Assembly: GCF_905207935.1 (NCBI RefSeq)
Contig: NZ_CAJLNI010000050.1
Location: 1 to 13,210 of the forward strand
DNA: 13,210 nt
Source of the DNA: an uncultured Haemophilus sp.
GTDB lineage: Bacteria; Pseudomonadota; Gammaproteobacteria; Enterobacterales; Pasteurellaceae
Direction: 5' to 3'
Position numbers and translations under genes: made by a program. The notes beneath the pieces were generated by a model. It did not search any database. It was not told the origin of the DNA and saw only the letters and a program-made list of their open reading frames with translations. Position 1 is the stretch's first letter, and each line of letters opens with the position of its first letter. Positions 1 through 7,690 of this stretch are shown in pieces.

Positions 1-971
1 GCAATCACACCTTCACCGATCATCGCACCGTAGAAAATGAAACGTCCTTCTTTTTCGTTTTCAGTACAACGCGCCATTAACGGGCTTTGTGTTGCGTGGA
101 AACCAGATAATGCACCACAAGAGATTGTTAAGAACAAGAGTGGCCATAATGGTAAATCTGCACGGGTTTCAAAGTTTTGGAAGAATTTCTCAAAAGACAT
201 ACCGTCCACAGAACGATAGAAAGAAATTGGGTCTGCTGAGCTAAGATCTGCACTTACTAAACCATATACCATACCTACAGACATAAAGAGTAATAATGCA
301 CCGAAGAATGGGTAGATACGACCGATGATTTTATCAACTGGAAGTAATGTCGCAAGAATATAGTAAATGAAGATGATAGCAGTCCAAACACTGATAACAG
401 TCGCTTTATCCATACCCCAAACGGTAATACCACCTGCTTCAGCTACCTGATGGATTTCTTCCGCATTGCTAATAGAAATGCTACCTGATGCAGCACCGAA
501 CACATCCATTGTAATCGTACCCATTAATTGAGCTGGACTTGCAACGAATACCACACCCACTAATAATAAAAGTACAACCGCTAAGATGTTAATAAATGCT
601 TTAACTGGACGACCTAAGTATTTACCTGCGAGGTTAGGCATAGATGCACCGCCATTACGCACACTTAACATTCCACAGAAATAATCGTGTACCGCACCCG
701 CAAAGATACAACCCACCACAATCCAAAGCATTGCAACTGGTCCGTATAACGCACCAAGAATCGGACCAAAGATTGGGCCTGTACCTGCAATATTTAATAA
801 TTGAATTAACCAAATCTTAGTTTTAGACATTGGCATATAGTCAACGCCATCATTCATGGTATACGCTGGCGTTTGACGATTTGGATTGATCACAAAAATG
901 CGCTCAATCACTCGACTATAAAAGAAATAACCTGCAAGCAATAACGCCACGCAGAAGAAAAACCACAACAT
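1..971 (-). CDS. cstA: CstA-family carbon starvation / peptide-pyruvate transporter, N-terminal part
   Basis: This is a polytopic inner-membrane transporter of the carbon starvation CstA family, whose studied members import peptides or pyruvate when carbon is scarce. The 323 complete codons visible begin with a hydrophobic helix (MLWFFFCVALLLAGYFFY). The family signatures NIAGTGPIFGPILGALYGP and AGAVHDYFCGMLSVRNGG follow near residues 60-110, then several further membrane segments and a CGALSGFHATQSPLMARC-like stretch near the cut end. The ATG at 969-971 has a GAGGA ribosome binding site about 8 nt upstream. The gene runs off the left edge, so the C-terminus is not seen. A CRP site lies upstream in the divergent control region, which fits catabolite control. 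The family assignment is strong; the substrate is not determined by the sequence. Confidence 0.9.
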   Translation of the reverse strand, partial: MLWFFFCVALLLAGYFFYSRVIERIFVINPNRQTPAYTMNDGVDYMPMSKTKIWLIQLLNIAGTGPIFGPILGALYGPVAMLWIVVGCIFAGAVHDYFCGMLSVRNGGASMPNLAGKYLGRPVKAFINILAVVLLLLVGVVFVASPAQLMGTITMDVFGAASGSISISNAEEIHQVAEAGGITVWGMDKATVISVWTAIIFIYYILATLLPVDKIIGRIYPFFGALLLFMSVGMVYGLVSADLSSADPISFYRSVDGMSFEKFFQNFETRADLPLWPLLFLTISCGALSGFHATQSPLMARCTENEKEGRFIFYGAMIGEGVI

Positions 972-1091
972 AAAAAATACTCCTCAGGAATAAATGAATA
1001 CCGAAATTTAGTCATATACTAGACTTCGTCGGCGGTATTCTAAGTGAAAATCATCAAAATCAAAATTTTAATTTTTACATTGTTTCAATTT

Positions 1092-1107
1092 TGTGATCCA
1101 TGTCACG
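1092..1107. promoter_or_regulatory. CRP (cAMP receptor protein) binding site
   Basis: TGTGA-N6-TCACG matches the CRP palindrome TGTGA-N6-TCACA at nine of ten conserved positions, and it lies between divergent genes, one of which (cstA) is CRP-controlled in E. coli. The sequence match is seen directly; binding is inferred. Confidence 0.7.
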
Positions 1108-1130
1108 TTTATCATTACGTTTTTTTCACT

Positions 1131-1136
1131 TACAAT
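1131..1136 (+). promoter_or_regulatory. Candidate -10 box for the zinc-ribbon gene
   Basis: TACAAT matches the sigma-70 -10 consensus at five of six positions and lies 37 nt upstream of the start codon at 1174. There is no good -35 hexamer. This fits a class II CRP-dependent promoter, with the CRP site centred about 42 nt upstream of the expected start point. Confidence 0.45.
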
Positions 1137-1173
1137 AGGGATATAAATTAAAATAACTAATAAAGGATCATCA

Positions 1174-1407
1174 ATGGCTCTCACCCGCTGCCCTGAATGT
1201 CGTAAAAAAATCAGCGAATCTGCTCAATTTTGTCCAAATTGTGGTTTTTCTTTTAAAGAAGAAGATCTTGAAATTTACAAACAAAAACTCGAAGAACGAC
1301 GCCAGCATAATGCCGAAATTAATCGAAAAAGCACTAAACTTCACCTTATCTGGTTCGCTATTTTCACTATCGTTATTTTGCTCGCAAGCTGGCTGACAGG
1401 AGAATAA
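1174..1407 (+). CDS. Small zinc-ribbon protein with C-terminal membrane anchor
   Basis: This 77-residue protein has an N-terminal zinc ribbon with paired cysteines C6-x2-C9 and C20-x2-C23. A charged, probably helical linker (about residues 28-55) follows, then one hydrophobic segment (about 57-74) that should anchor it in the inner membrane with the zinc ribbon in the cytoplasm. The ATG at 1174 is preceded by AAAGGA at a normal distance. It is transcribed away from cstA and ends at the bidirectional terminator at 1408-1448. The zinc-ribbon and membrane-anchor architecture is clear, but the biological role is unknown. Confidence 0.8.
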   Translation: MALTRCPECRKKISESAQFCPNCGFSFKEEDLEIYKQKLEERRQHNAEINRKSTKLHLIWFAIFTIVILLASWLTGE

Positions 1408-1448
1408 AAAATGCGGTCAAAAAACCATAAAAATTATGACCGCACTTT
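1408..1448. terminator. Bidirectional terminator made of inverted uptake sequences
   Basis: A 12-bp stem (1408-1419 with 1437-1448, one mismatch) encloses a 17-nt AT-rich loop. The right arm read on the minus strand is a perfect AAGTGCGGT uptake signal and the left arm is a one-base variant. A/T runs on both sides let it work both ways, for the zinc-ribbon gene ending at 1407 and the AAA gene ending at 1451. Pairs of inverted uptake sequences serving as terminators are typical of Haemophilus. Confidence 0.8.
1439..1447 (-). repeat. DNA uptake signal sequence, Haemophilus type
   Basis: Perfect AAGTGCGGT core on the minus strand, followed by an AT-rich tract. It forms one arm of the terminator at 1408-1448. 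Confidence 0.85.
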
Positions 1449-1891
1449 AATTAGAACCCTATCCGTCTTGTCGTTGCAGAAAACGCTGGTTTCACTTCAC
1501 ATTCACCTTGTAATGCGCTCAGCCAATCTTGCACCTTTTGAAAAGGGGAAAATTGATGACGACGAGCCACCGCAGCAAAATCCCCAGGCGTCAGCAGATT
1601 AAGCGATTCAATCTGACTTAAATCCTCTTCCGATAATGATGGCAACCCTAAGATTTCAGCCTGTTGTTTAGCGAAATCTAAACGTTGTGGCGGCGTTAAA
1701 TAATCAAACTTCAGTTTCAAATCAAAACGGCGTAAAGCAGCAGGATCGAGTACCTCAATTAAATTTGTTGATACCACCATCAATCCCTCAAAACGTTCAA
1801 TTTGCGTTAGCATTTCATTTACTTGTGAACGTTCCCAACTACGTTCTGCGCCATCACGTGAAAACAGGAACGTATCCACTTCATCTAGCAC

Positions 1892-1894
1892 CTA
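1892..1894 (-). other. In-frame amber codon in the second Walker B strand
   Basis: Read on the minus strand this is TAG, directly followed by GTG and in frame with both flanking halves of the AAA gene. The family pattern of hydrophobic residues before DE predicts leucine or a similar residue here. TTG to TAG is one base change. Confidence 0.85.
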
Positions 1895-2165
1895 TAATGC
1901 ATTATCAGCTTTCGCTTGCTCAAAAGCTTGTGCGATATTCCGTTCTGTCCCGCCTACATAAGGATTAAGTAAATCTGAGCCTTGTCTTAGCAACAGCGGC
2001 ATATCTAACTGTTCTGCAAGCCATGCTGCCCAAGCAGTTTTTCCTGTTCCCGGCGGGCCATAGCAACAAATTCGCCCTTTTTTCGACCGTTTTAACCCTT
2101 CACTAATACGATGAATATTGTCATTACAAGCCACATAATCTAAGTTATAGTCAGCTTTACCTAAA

Positions 2166-2174
2166 ACAAGCGGT
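2166..2174 (+). repeat. Uptake sequence of the Actinobacillus (Apl) dialect
   Basis: Perfect ACAAGCGGT 9-mer inside the AAA gene. The same gene also holds a Haemophilus-type signal at 2302-2310. Confidence 0.45.
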
Positions 2175-2301
2175 TCGATTTTCGGTTTATTTTGCGACTT
2201 TAACGTTTGATTAAACATCATGAGCAAAGTCTCAGCAAAATTTGACGTATTGAGTTCCTTTGCCACCCGAATTGTGCGGCTTAAAATCGCAGGCGTTAAT
2301 A

Positions 2302-2310
2302 ACCGCACTT
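2302..2310 (-). repeat. DNA uptake signal sequence, Haemophilus type
   Basis: Perfect AAGTGCGGT core on the minus strand, with the usual AT-rich stretch after it, inside the AAA ATPase gene. Confidence 0.8.
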
Positions 2311-3516
2311 TAGCAAAATGCTGGACATAAGCCGGACTTAATTTTCCCTCAGTCAGTTGCGTAATGAGTGCTGACTTATTTTTCAACGGCAAATCTGGCA
2401 TTTCTAAAATTAAATCAAAGCGACGTAAAAAAGCAGGATCTATGCCCGAAACAGAATTAGATGACCAAATCATCGGCACGTTATTGTTTTCCAATAACTG
2501 ATTCATCCAAGCTTTATTCTGCTGTGCCACTGATTGCTCAAAGAAACTAGCGCGAAAAACATCTTCTATTTCATCAAAAATCAATAGCGAAGATTGTCCT
2601 TCTAACACCTTCTGCGCAAAACGACATTTATTCAAACGATCTTCTGCGCTAATCACATCCCCATCTCCATCCATATAGGTAATGTTATGCACCGAAACGC
2701 ACAACGCTTTACCCAACAAAGTTGCCAACTCTGTTTTTCCCGTACCTGGTGCACCATAAATTAAAATATTTACGCCTTTTCTATGAGTAGCAAATGAGGA
2801 CTGAAGATAATCCAGCATCATGGTTTTCATCTTACCTAGATAAGAAAAATTGTCTAAACTTAAACTCGTTTCAATCGCAGGCTGAGTGCACGATTTTAAT
2901 AGCATCTGTTCATTTAATGCTTCCGAGATAAACTCATCAAAATCTAGCATTTTGCCCCAATCCAAATATTCATGTATTCTATCTGGATTATAGTTTCGAG
3001 CGAGCAAGCCATAGCCTAATAGTTTTCCTTTATCTTTTAAGGCAGAAATAATGTCCGATTTGGGTAAATCAAATAAATTTGATAATACCTCACCTAGCTC
3101 TGCCAAATTAGATTTTGGTAATGCTCCACTCAATTCTTTCAATGCTTCATCTAAACGGAACTGAATAGCTAAGCGAAAAACTGTCTGCTCAGCTGTATTC
3201 AATGATAATAATTGAGTCAATTTATCGATATTTTGTTGAATAATTGAATTCTCGTTTACGCAAAGTGCAGTCAATTTGGGCAATGTTTTATTTCGTGCTT
3301 GTAATAATTTTTTCACTTTCGCACGGAAATCATCACAACGCTCCATTTCACCCGGTAAACCTAAAGCCGCTGCAATATTGTCATATCGCCAAACATCCTC
3401 ATGAAAAACCTCTGAAAATCCTCGATGCTCTAATAAAAGTTGCAACATTAATTTTTCGGTATAAGGAGAAACCAACGACGGGTTAAGTTTGAATTTCGAC
3501 ATAATCATCACTCCAA

Positions 3517-3549
3517 TAAAAAATGCTCAAACCTAATAGGTTCGAGCAT
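3517..3549 (-). terminator. Intrinsic terminator of the five-gene operon
   Basis: ATGCTC (3523-3528) pairs with GAGCAT (3544-3549). The stem continues after one mismatch with AACCT/AGGTT around a 3-nt loop. On the minus strand the hairpin is followed by a run of T (from 3522 down), so it ends transcripts coming from the long DUF262 gene (stop at 3581) before the AAA gene starts at 3502. Confidence 0.8.
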
Positions 3550-3583
3550 AGTTTAAGAAGTAGAGCGACGGATTGTGTCGTTA
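3548..3583 (-). repeat. Hairpin plus -10-like element, copy C
   Basis: Read from 3583 down, this copy starts with TAACGACA, has the second arm GTCGCT, and ends in TAAACT where the other two copies have -10 boxes. It matches copy A (12953-12988) at 22 of 36 positions. Its first three bases are the stop codon of the long DUF262 gene, and it lies about 60 nt before the AAA gene. It could be an operator/promoter or a secondary terminator. Confidence 0.4.
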
Positions 3584-5596
3584 TGATTTAGAGATTTTGG
3601 GAATTGGAGTATTTAATAACGCCCACATATCTTCCCCATGCTTTAATATCTCCTCAGCTTTCCAATTATTAAGCTCTTTTGTTTTTTCCATCATTAAAGC
3701 CTGTTTTAGGCTATCATAATCACCATTAGGATAATATGTTAACTTTGCTTCTGGAGGCAAATTACTCAAACGAGAATTTTTACTTTGAGACAACAAATAT
3801 AAGTTACCAAAATTATCTAAAGTTTCTTGATCTAATTTCTCTAATCCATGTTCTTCAGAGGGATGTTGAGGATAATGATGCTCAACCGAACTTCTGAATG
3901 TAAATCTAAATTTTTTCCAAATAGCTTCTTTATTTTTAATAGTTAACCATTTATCATTTTCTGGCAAAATTTCTACTTTTTGTTCTTGTTTGTGGAAAAA
4001 TTTCCATAACTGATAATCTAATCTATTAAATACAAAGTTAGGAACATTTACTCCATCATCCCAATTTTCTTTATCCCCTGAGTTTAAGTCAAATTCCACT
4101 TTATCTAATATAATCTCTGTAATATCTTTTCCTTGACAGTTATTACCAAAATAGAATTTATCACAAAGATCTTCTAGAAAATCAATATAGTTACCAGGAA
4201 TTATATTATCCTTATTATTAAATAACCAACGTAATACAGCATACAACCAGTTTTTGTAAATACGAGATGGGTTAGAAACATGGAACATTGAAAGTAACAT
4301 AACCACTATTTTAGTATCATCAGAATTATCTAGCTTTTCATCATTTTTACTTTCAGTATTATTACCAAATGTATTTTTATAGTAATAACTTGAACCATTA
4401 GGTCTAACCGCCCATAAGGACCAGTTTTCTTCCCCAGTTCTAATTGCGTTAGATTTGATAACATAGCAATCAAAAAGATAGCGACAAATCAATAAAACAT
4501 AAATGAAATTTCTAACAGCTTCATCATCATCTTTAATTTTTTCTTCAAAAGAATTTAATAAGTATTTTTCATCTAACGGTACTGTTTTGGTAAAATCTCC
4601 GCATTTATCAGTCATTTCTAAATAAATTCTTAAAACATGCATTAAGAAATTAGGAAAGTCAATAACAGGAGTAAAGCTACCATCGTATTTGTCTGCAAAG
4701 TCATTTTTATTAAACCCACTATTTTTACTTCCATTAATGAGGTCTAAAATCTTTATACCATCTACATTTCCTTGCATATTGATAATAGATAATTTCTTAT
4801 TTTCTTCCTTATTCTTCTTTTCAATTTCCTTGTTGTATTCTTCAATATCTTGAATTATTTTGATAAAGCATTTTGGTTTTTCTGACCATTTATCACTAAA
4901 TATCACTTCTCTTATTGTAGGATCAAACCCCATTACAGCATAACGACTCATATCAGAACAAGCATCCCAAATTTTGGCAAATAATGATTGTTCATTTTCA
5001 GGTAGCATATCCATTAAACGGGCTTTTAAAACTTCGTGTTTTTCTAATTGCTCGCCACGGGTATTCATAACTTCGAAATAGTGGTTTAAATCTGTACCTT
5101 CAGGCACTTCAGTTCGGATAATCTCAACTTTTTCTAAAAGATATCGAGTAATATTAGTTTTGTTATCTCCCCATACATGAATACCTTTATTAATTATTTC
5201 TAATGCTTGTAAAAAATTACTTGGTAATTTTTCAGAATTAAGATTGGATAATGCCTTTTCAGATTCATCTCGATGTTCAAAAAAAACATTTTTAAAACCT
5301 AATTTACCAAGATGATGCATTATTAACGTAAGTGTTGTTAGCCTTTGCTGACCATCAATTACTTCAAAATCACCATTTTCTCGGCGATAAACAACTAAGC
5401 TTCCAATATAATAATTTTTATCTTGTTCTTTATTTTTTTCACAAGCATTTTTTATATCTTGAAGCAATGAACTAATCTCATCATCTCCCCAAGCATAATT
5501 GCGTTGGTAGATTGGAATAATATACTTACATTTATTCTCATCATCAAATAAATCAGATATGGTTAATGTTTTTACATATTCTTTAGCATTACTCAT
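3581..5596 (-). CDS. DUF262 protein with C-terminal DUF1524-like HNH nuclease region (GmrSD-like)
   Basis: This 671-residue protein resembles GmrSD and SspE type restriction proteins. The N-terminal DUF262 (ParB/GmrS-like) domain shows IPIYQRNYAW (27-36), YIGSLVVY (63-70), VIDGQQRLTTL (79-89) and MNTRGEQLEKHEVLKA (177-192). DGQQR is the nucleotide-handling motif of the family. The middle is long and unrecognised. The C-terminus carries a DUF1524-like HNH pattern: EHHYPQ (572-577), FGNLYLLS (596-603) and KNSRLSN. In characterised relatives such a fused pair cleaves or nicks modified or foreign DNA. The ATG at 5596 has GAGGTG 4 nt upstream and overlaps the preceding gene by 8 nt, indicating coupled translation. 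The gene looks more AT-rich than its left neighbour. Nuclease activity is inferred from motifs. Confidence 0.8.
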   Translation of the reverse strand: MSNAKEYVKTLTISDLFDDENKCKYIIPIYQRNYAWGDDEISSLLQDIKNACEKNKEQDKNYYIGSLVVYRRENGDFEVIDGQQRLTTLTLIMHHLGKLGFKNVFFEHRDESEKALSNLNSEKLPSNFLQALEIINKGIHVWGDNKTNITRYLLEKVEIIRTEVPEGTDLNHYFEVMNTRGEQLEKHEVLKARLMDMLPENEQSLFAKIWDACSDMSRYAVMGFDPTIREVIFSDKWSEKPKCFIKIIQDIEEYNKEIEKKNKEENKKLSIINMQGNVDGIKILDLINGSKNSGFNKNDFADKYDGSFTPVIDFPNFLMHVLRIYLEMTDKCGDFTKTVPLDEKYLLNSFEEKIKDDDEAVRNFIYVLLICRYLFDCYVIKSNAIRTGEENWSLWAVRPNGSSYYYKNTFGNNTESKNDEKLDNSDDTKIVVMLLSMFHVSNPSRIYKNWLYAVLRWLFNNKDNIIPGNYIDFLEDLCDKFYFGNNCQGKDITEIILDKVEFDLNSGDKENWDDGVNVPNFVFNRLDYQLWKFFHKQEQKVEILPENDKWLTIKNKEAIWKKFRFTFRSSVEHHYPQHPSEEHGLEKLDQETLDNFGNLYLLSQSKNSRLSNLPPEAKLTYYPNGDYDSLKQALMMEKTKELNNWKAEEILKHGEDMWALLNTPIPKISKS

Positions 5597-6899
5597 CTTT
5601 CACCTCAAAAACTTCCTTTATTTTATTATCTATGTTCCTAAACTTATCTTCACGTATTGCTGAGGTATATCTCAGCACTTGTATTGGTGTAGAAGATTTC
5701 TCTATATGATTAAATAATCCATTTTTTGAGTGAGCTTCATCTTCTATAGTTTTGAAAGTAATACGCTGATATTCAAAACGAATTCGATAAACCCATAAAA
5801 ATGCTTTATTTATAAATTCATCTAAATAAACTTCACCGAACTTATCAAAATAGAACAACACTGTGCATTCAAATAAATTTTTTAAATACTTATCCCCTAC
5901 TCGATAGCAATAATCTTGATTGTTAAGAAAGGTATTTACGCCTTTCCCTATATCTTTACCGTTAATTTTTTTCACTTTATCAACAAGCCCACTTCCTTCT
6001 TTGAATAATTTTTCATAGCTTTCAGCATAATACTGAACATAATCAAAAAATTGCTCACCATTTATTAAAGTTTGTATCGTTTGAAAACTTGTATTCACAA
6101 ATCTTGGATGATAAAGCATAGGATTTTGTTGTGCTAATTTCTCTACAGCCTTTGTTGCAAACAGTGGGCTAAGATAAGGATAGTTAGTACTTTCTGATAC
6201 ACCTTTAAATGTCTCTAGCTCGTCCGATGTAAAAACCTCTCCGCTTTCTTGATAGTGCCATCGGCGTAATCTAAAAAGAATATAGTTGATAATTTTATCT
6301 AAGTTATTAATTTCTCGAGAAAGTGCAGATTTCTCCCAACGCTCAACGCAATAATGAATAATCTCTTTTGGCTTATCTTTCATTTCTCGTAAATGATAAG
6401 CTTTCAGCAAATCATAAGATTCTAAAGGTTTCCCTCTTGAATTTTGGGAGTCAAAAAATTGGAAGGCTTCATCTAAATCATCTAATTCAACATAAACCAT
6501 TTCACAAATCTCTAAAAGATACTTTTTAAATGCTTCCTTATCAGAAATAGAATAATTTTTAATAAAATCATAATTATTAATTACATTATTCTTACTAATA
6601 CTATGTGTTAAAGGTTGGTTCAATAGGTTCTTTTCACTACCCAAACTATGAAGCAATAATGAAAGCGTAATTAAACGTTGTTGGCCATCAACAATATCAA
6701 AATTTTTTCCGTCTTTATGTATCACGACCGTCCCGATACGATAAACTTGTTCCTGATTACGAAAATGGGTAAGTAAATCATCAAGTAGTTGTTGAACGTG
6801 TTTTATTGTCCATTTATATGGTCTTTGATAGTCTGGAATTCTCAAATTTAATTCTAATACATCATCAATCTTAAGTATTTTTGCTTTTTCTTCACTCAT
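5589..6899 (-). CDS. Short DUF262 protein without nuclease domain
   Basis: This 436-residue protein has the same N-terminal domain as its downstream neighbour: IPDYQRPYKW (21-30), YRIGTVVI (53-60), IVDGQQRLITLSLLL (69-83) and NSRGKPLESYDLLKA (153-167). The remaining part has no recognisable HNH or DUF1524 motif, so it resembles a GmrS-like sensor or regulatory subunit alone. The ATG at 6899 has AAGGAA 11 nt upstream. It begins 38 nt after the PP2C gene and overlaps the long DUF262 gene by 8 nt. A natural reading is a partner of the nuclease-bearing DUF262 protein, by hetero-oligomerisation or sequential sensing; that is inference. The DUF262 domain call is secure. Confidence 0.8.
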   Translation of the reverse strand: MSEEKAKILKIDDVLELNLRIPDYQRPYKWTIKHVQQLLDDLLTHFRNQEQVYRIGTVVIHKDGKNFDIVDGQQRLITLSLLLHSLGSEKNLLNQPLTHSISKNNVINNYDFIKNYSISDKEAFKKYLLEICEMVYVELDDLDEAFQFFDSQNSRGKPLESYDLLKAYHLREMKDKPKEIIHYCVERWEKSALSREINNLDKIINYILFRLRRWHYQESGEVFTSDELETFKGVSESTNYPYLSPLFATKAVEKLAQQNPMLYHPRFVNTSFQTIQTLINGEQFFDYVQYYAESYEKLFKEGSGLVDKVKKINGKDIGKGVNTFLNNQDYCYRVGDKYLKNLFECTVLFYFDKFGEVYLDEFINKAFLWVYRIRFEYQRITFKTIEDEAHSKNGLFNHIEKSSTPIQVLRYTSAIREDKFRNIDNKIKEVFEVKDE

Positions 6900-6937
6900 A
6901 ATAATTTGGGTTCCTTAGAATATTTTTATAATATAAA

Positions 6938-7690
6938 TCAAAATGCACAGATTATAACCGATAAATCATCATAAAACCCTTGTTTAGCAATTAATTTACG
7001 ACACACTGTCAATCGAGATTTATCATTATCATATTGTTTCCAAATCTTTTCTCTCATTTCTTCTGAAAGTCCATCTGTTAATCCATCAGAACACAGTAAT
7101 AAACTTTCTCCTTGCTGAATTTCAATTTCTTGATAAAAAATTTTATCTTGAAATTCGGAATAATCGGCGACTAAACAAGAAGAAACACCACCATAAATGG
7201 TGGCAAAATCTTCTTCTTTTTTATCGGGAAAATCAGCCAGCAATTCAGAAAGAATAGAATGATCTTGGGTAATTTGTTGCCATTTACCTTGAGCATCAAT
7301 TAAATAAGCACGACTGTCGCCCACACTGAGAATTTTGGCTTTTTGATTGACTTGATCAATTTCGGCAGCCACAAAAGTGGTTGCTGAGCCAAAATAATCC
7401 TCCGCTAATTCTGCTGATAAACTGGATTGTAAATCGTAGATCGTTTGACGACTTATACTTTCCATTTGGCTTAATAATTGCATTGCCAACTTGCTCGCTT
7501 TTTCTGGTCGGTTACTATTGGAAATACCGTCTGCCACGCCCACAATAAAGCGCGGTCGGTTTTCAAGGCGTTTTTCAGCCGTTTTGAGTTTATATTGAAA
7601 CACCGCCTCGCCATTAAAAAGGGCATCTTGGTTGTGTCGCTTGTTGCTGCCAATTTGTTGGCAGAAGGTAATTTCGCAAAAATTTTCCAT
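6938..7690 (-). CDS. PP2C-family protein phosphatase
   Basis: This 250-residue, single-domain metal-dependent Ser/Thr phosphatase is probably cytoplasmic. The motifs appear in family order: HNQDA (19-23), VGVADGIS (50-57), GSATTF (101-106), LSVGDSRAYLI (121-131), TQDHS (141-145), LLLCSDGLTDGLS (197-209) and DDLSVIIC (241-248). The metal-binding aspartates (about D22, D54, D202, D242) are kept. The usual DGxGG loop is DGISN. Its ATG overlaps the sirtuin stop codon by one base (TAATG), so translation is probably coupled. No protein kinase is in the window, so the substrate may be a partner phosphorylated elsewhere or a phosphorylated nucleotide or protein of this operon. Confidence 0.88.
   Translation of the reverse strand: MENFCEITFCQQIGSNKRHNQDALFNGEAVFQYKLKTAEKRLENRPRFIVGVADGISNSNRPEKASKLAMQLLSQMESISRQTIYDLQSSLSAELAEDYFGSATTFVAAEIDQVNQKAKILSVGDSRAYLIDAQGKWQQITQDHSILSELLADFPDKKEEDFATIYGGVSSCLVADYSEFQDKIFYQEIEIQQGESLLLCSDGLTDGLSEEMREKIWKQYDNDKSRLTVCRKLIAKQGFYDDLSVIICAF

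Larger units (their letters stand above)
972..1173. promoter_or_regulatory. Divergent intergenic control region
   Basis: This 202-nt AT-rich spacer separates the divergent cstA-like gene and the zinc-ribbon gene. It holds a CRP-like site (1092-1107) and a plus-strand -10 candidate TACAAT (1131-1136). A weak minus-strand -10 candidate (TAGTAT, read from 1021 to 1016) would put the CRP site near -90 for cstA. For the plus-strand gene the site would be centred near -42. One CRP dimer could therefore act on both promoters, but the -35 boxes are poor and the start sites are inferred. Confidence 0.5.
1451..3502 (-). pseudogene. Tandem AAA+ ATPase interrupted by an in-frame TAG
   Basis: If the TAG at 1892-1894 is ignored, this frame encodes about 683 residues with two AAA+ modules. 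From the ATG at 3502, module 1 has Walker A GAPGTGKT (250-257), Walker B LLIFDE (DE 310-311) and a sensor/arginine-finger-like SSN...LRRFD stretch. Module 2 has Walker A GPPGTGKT (482-489), then ...ADNAL-TAG-VLDEVDTFL, then STN...ALRRFDLKLKF. The stop lies just before the second Walker B acidic pair, so the upstream product (536 aa) cannot complete a second ATPase site. ATG 3502 is preferred over upstream GTG 3511 and ATG 3508 because GGAG lies 8 nt before it. Residues 1-200 are unrecognised. Possible explanations are recent decay, suppression, reinitiation at the GTG directly after the TAG, or a sequence error. Confidence 0.8.

Noticed and set aside
1411..1602. Plus-strand open frame after the zinc-ribbon gene
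   Set aside because: It starts inside the terminator hairpin, lacks a ribosome binding site, and lies antisense to the well-conserved end of the AAA gene.
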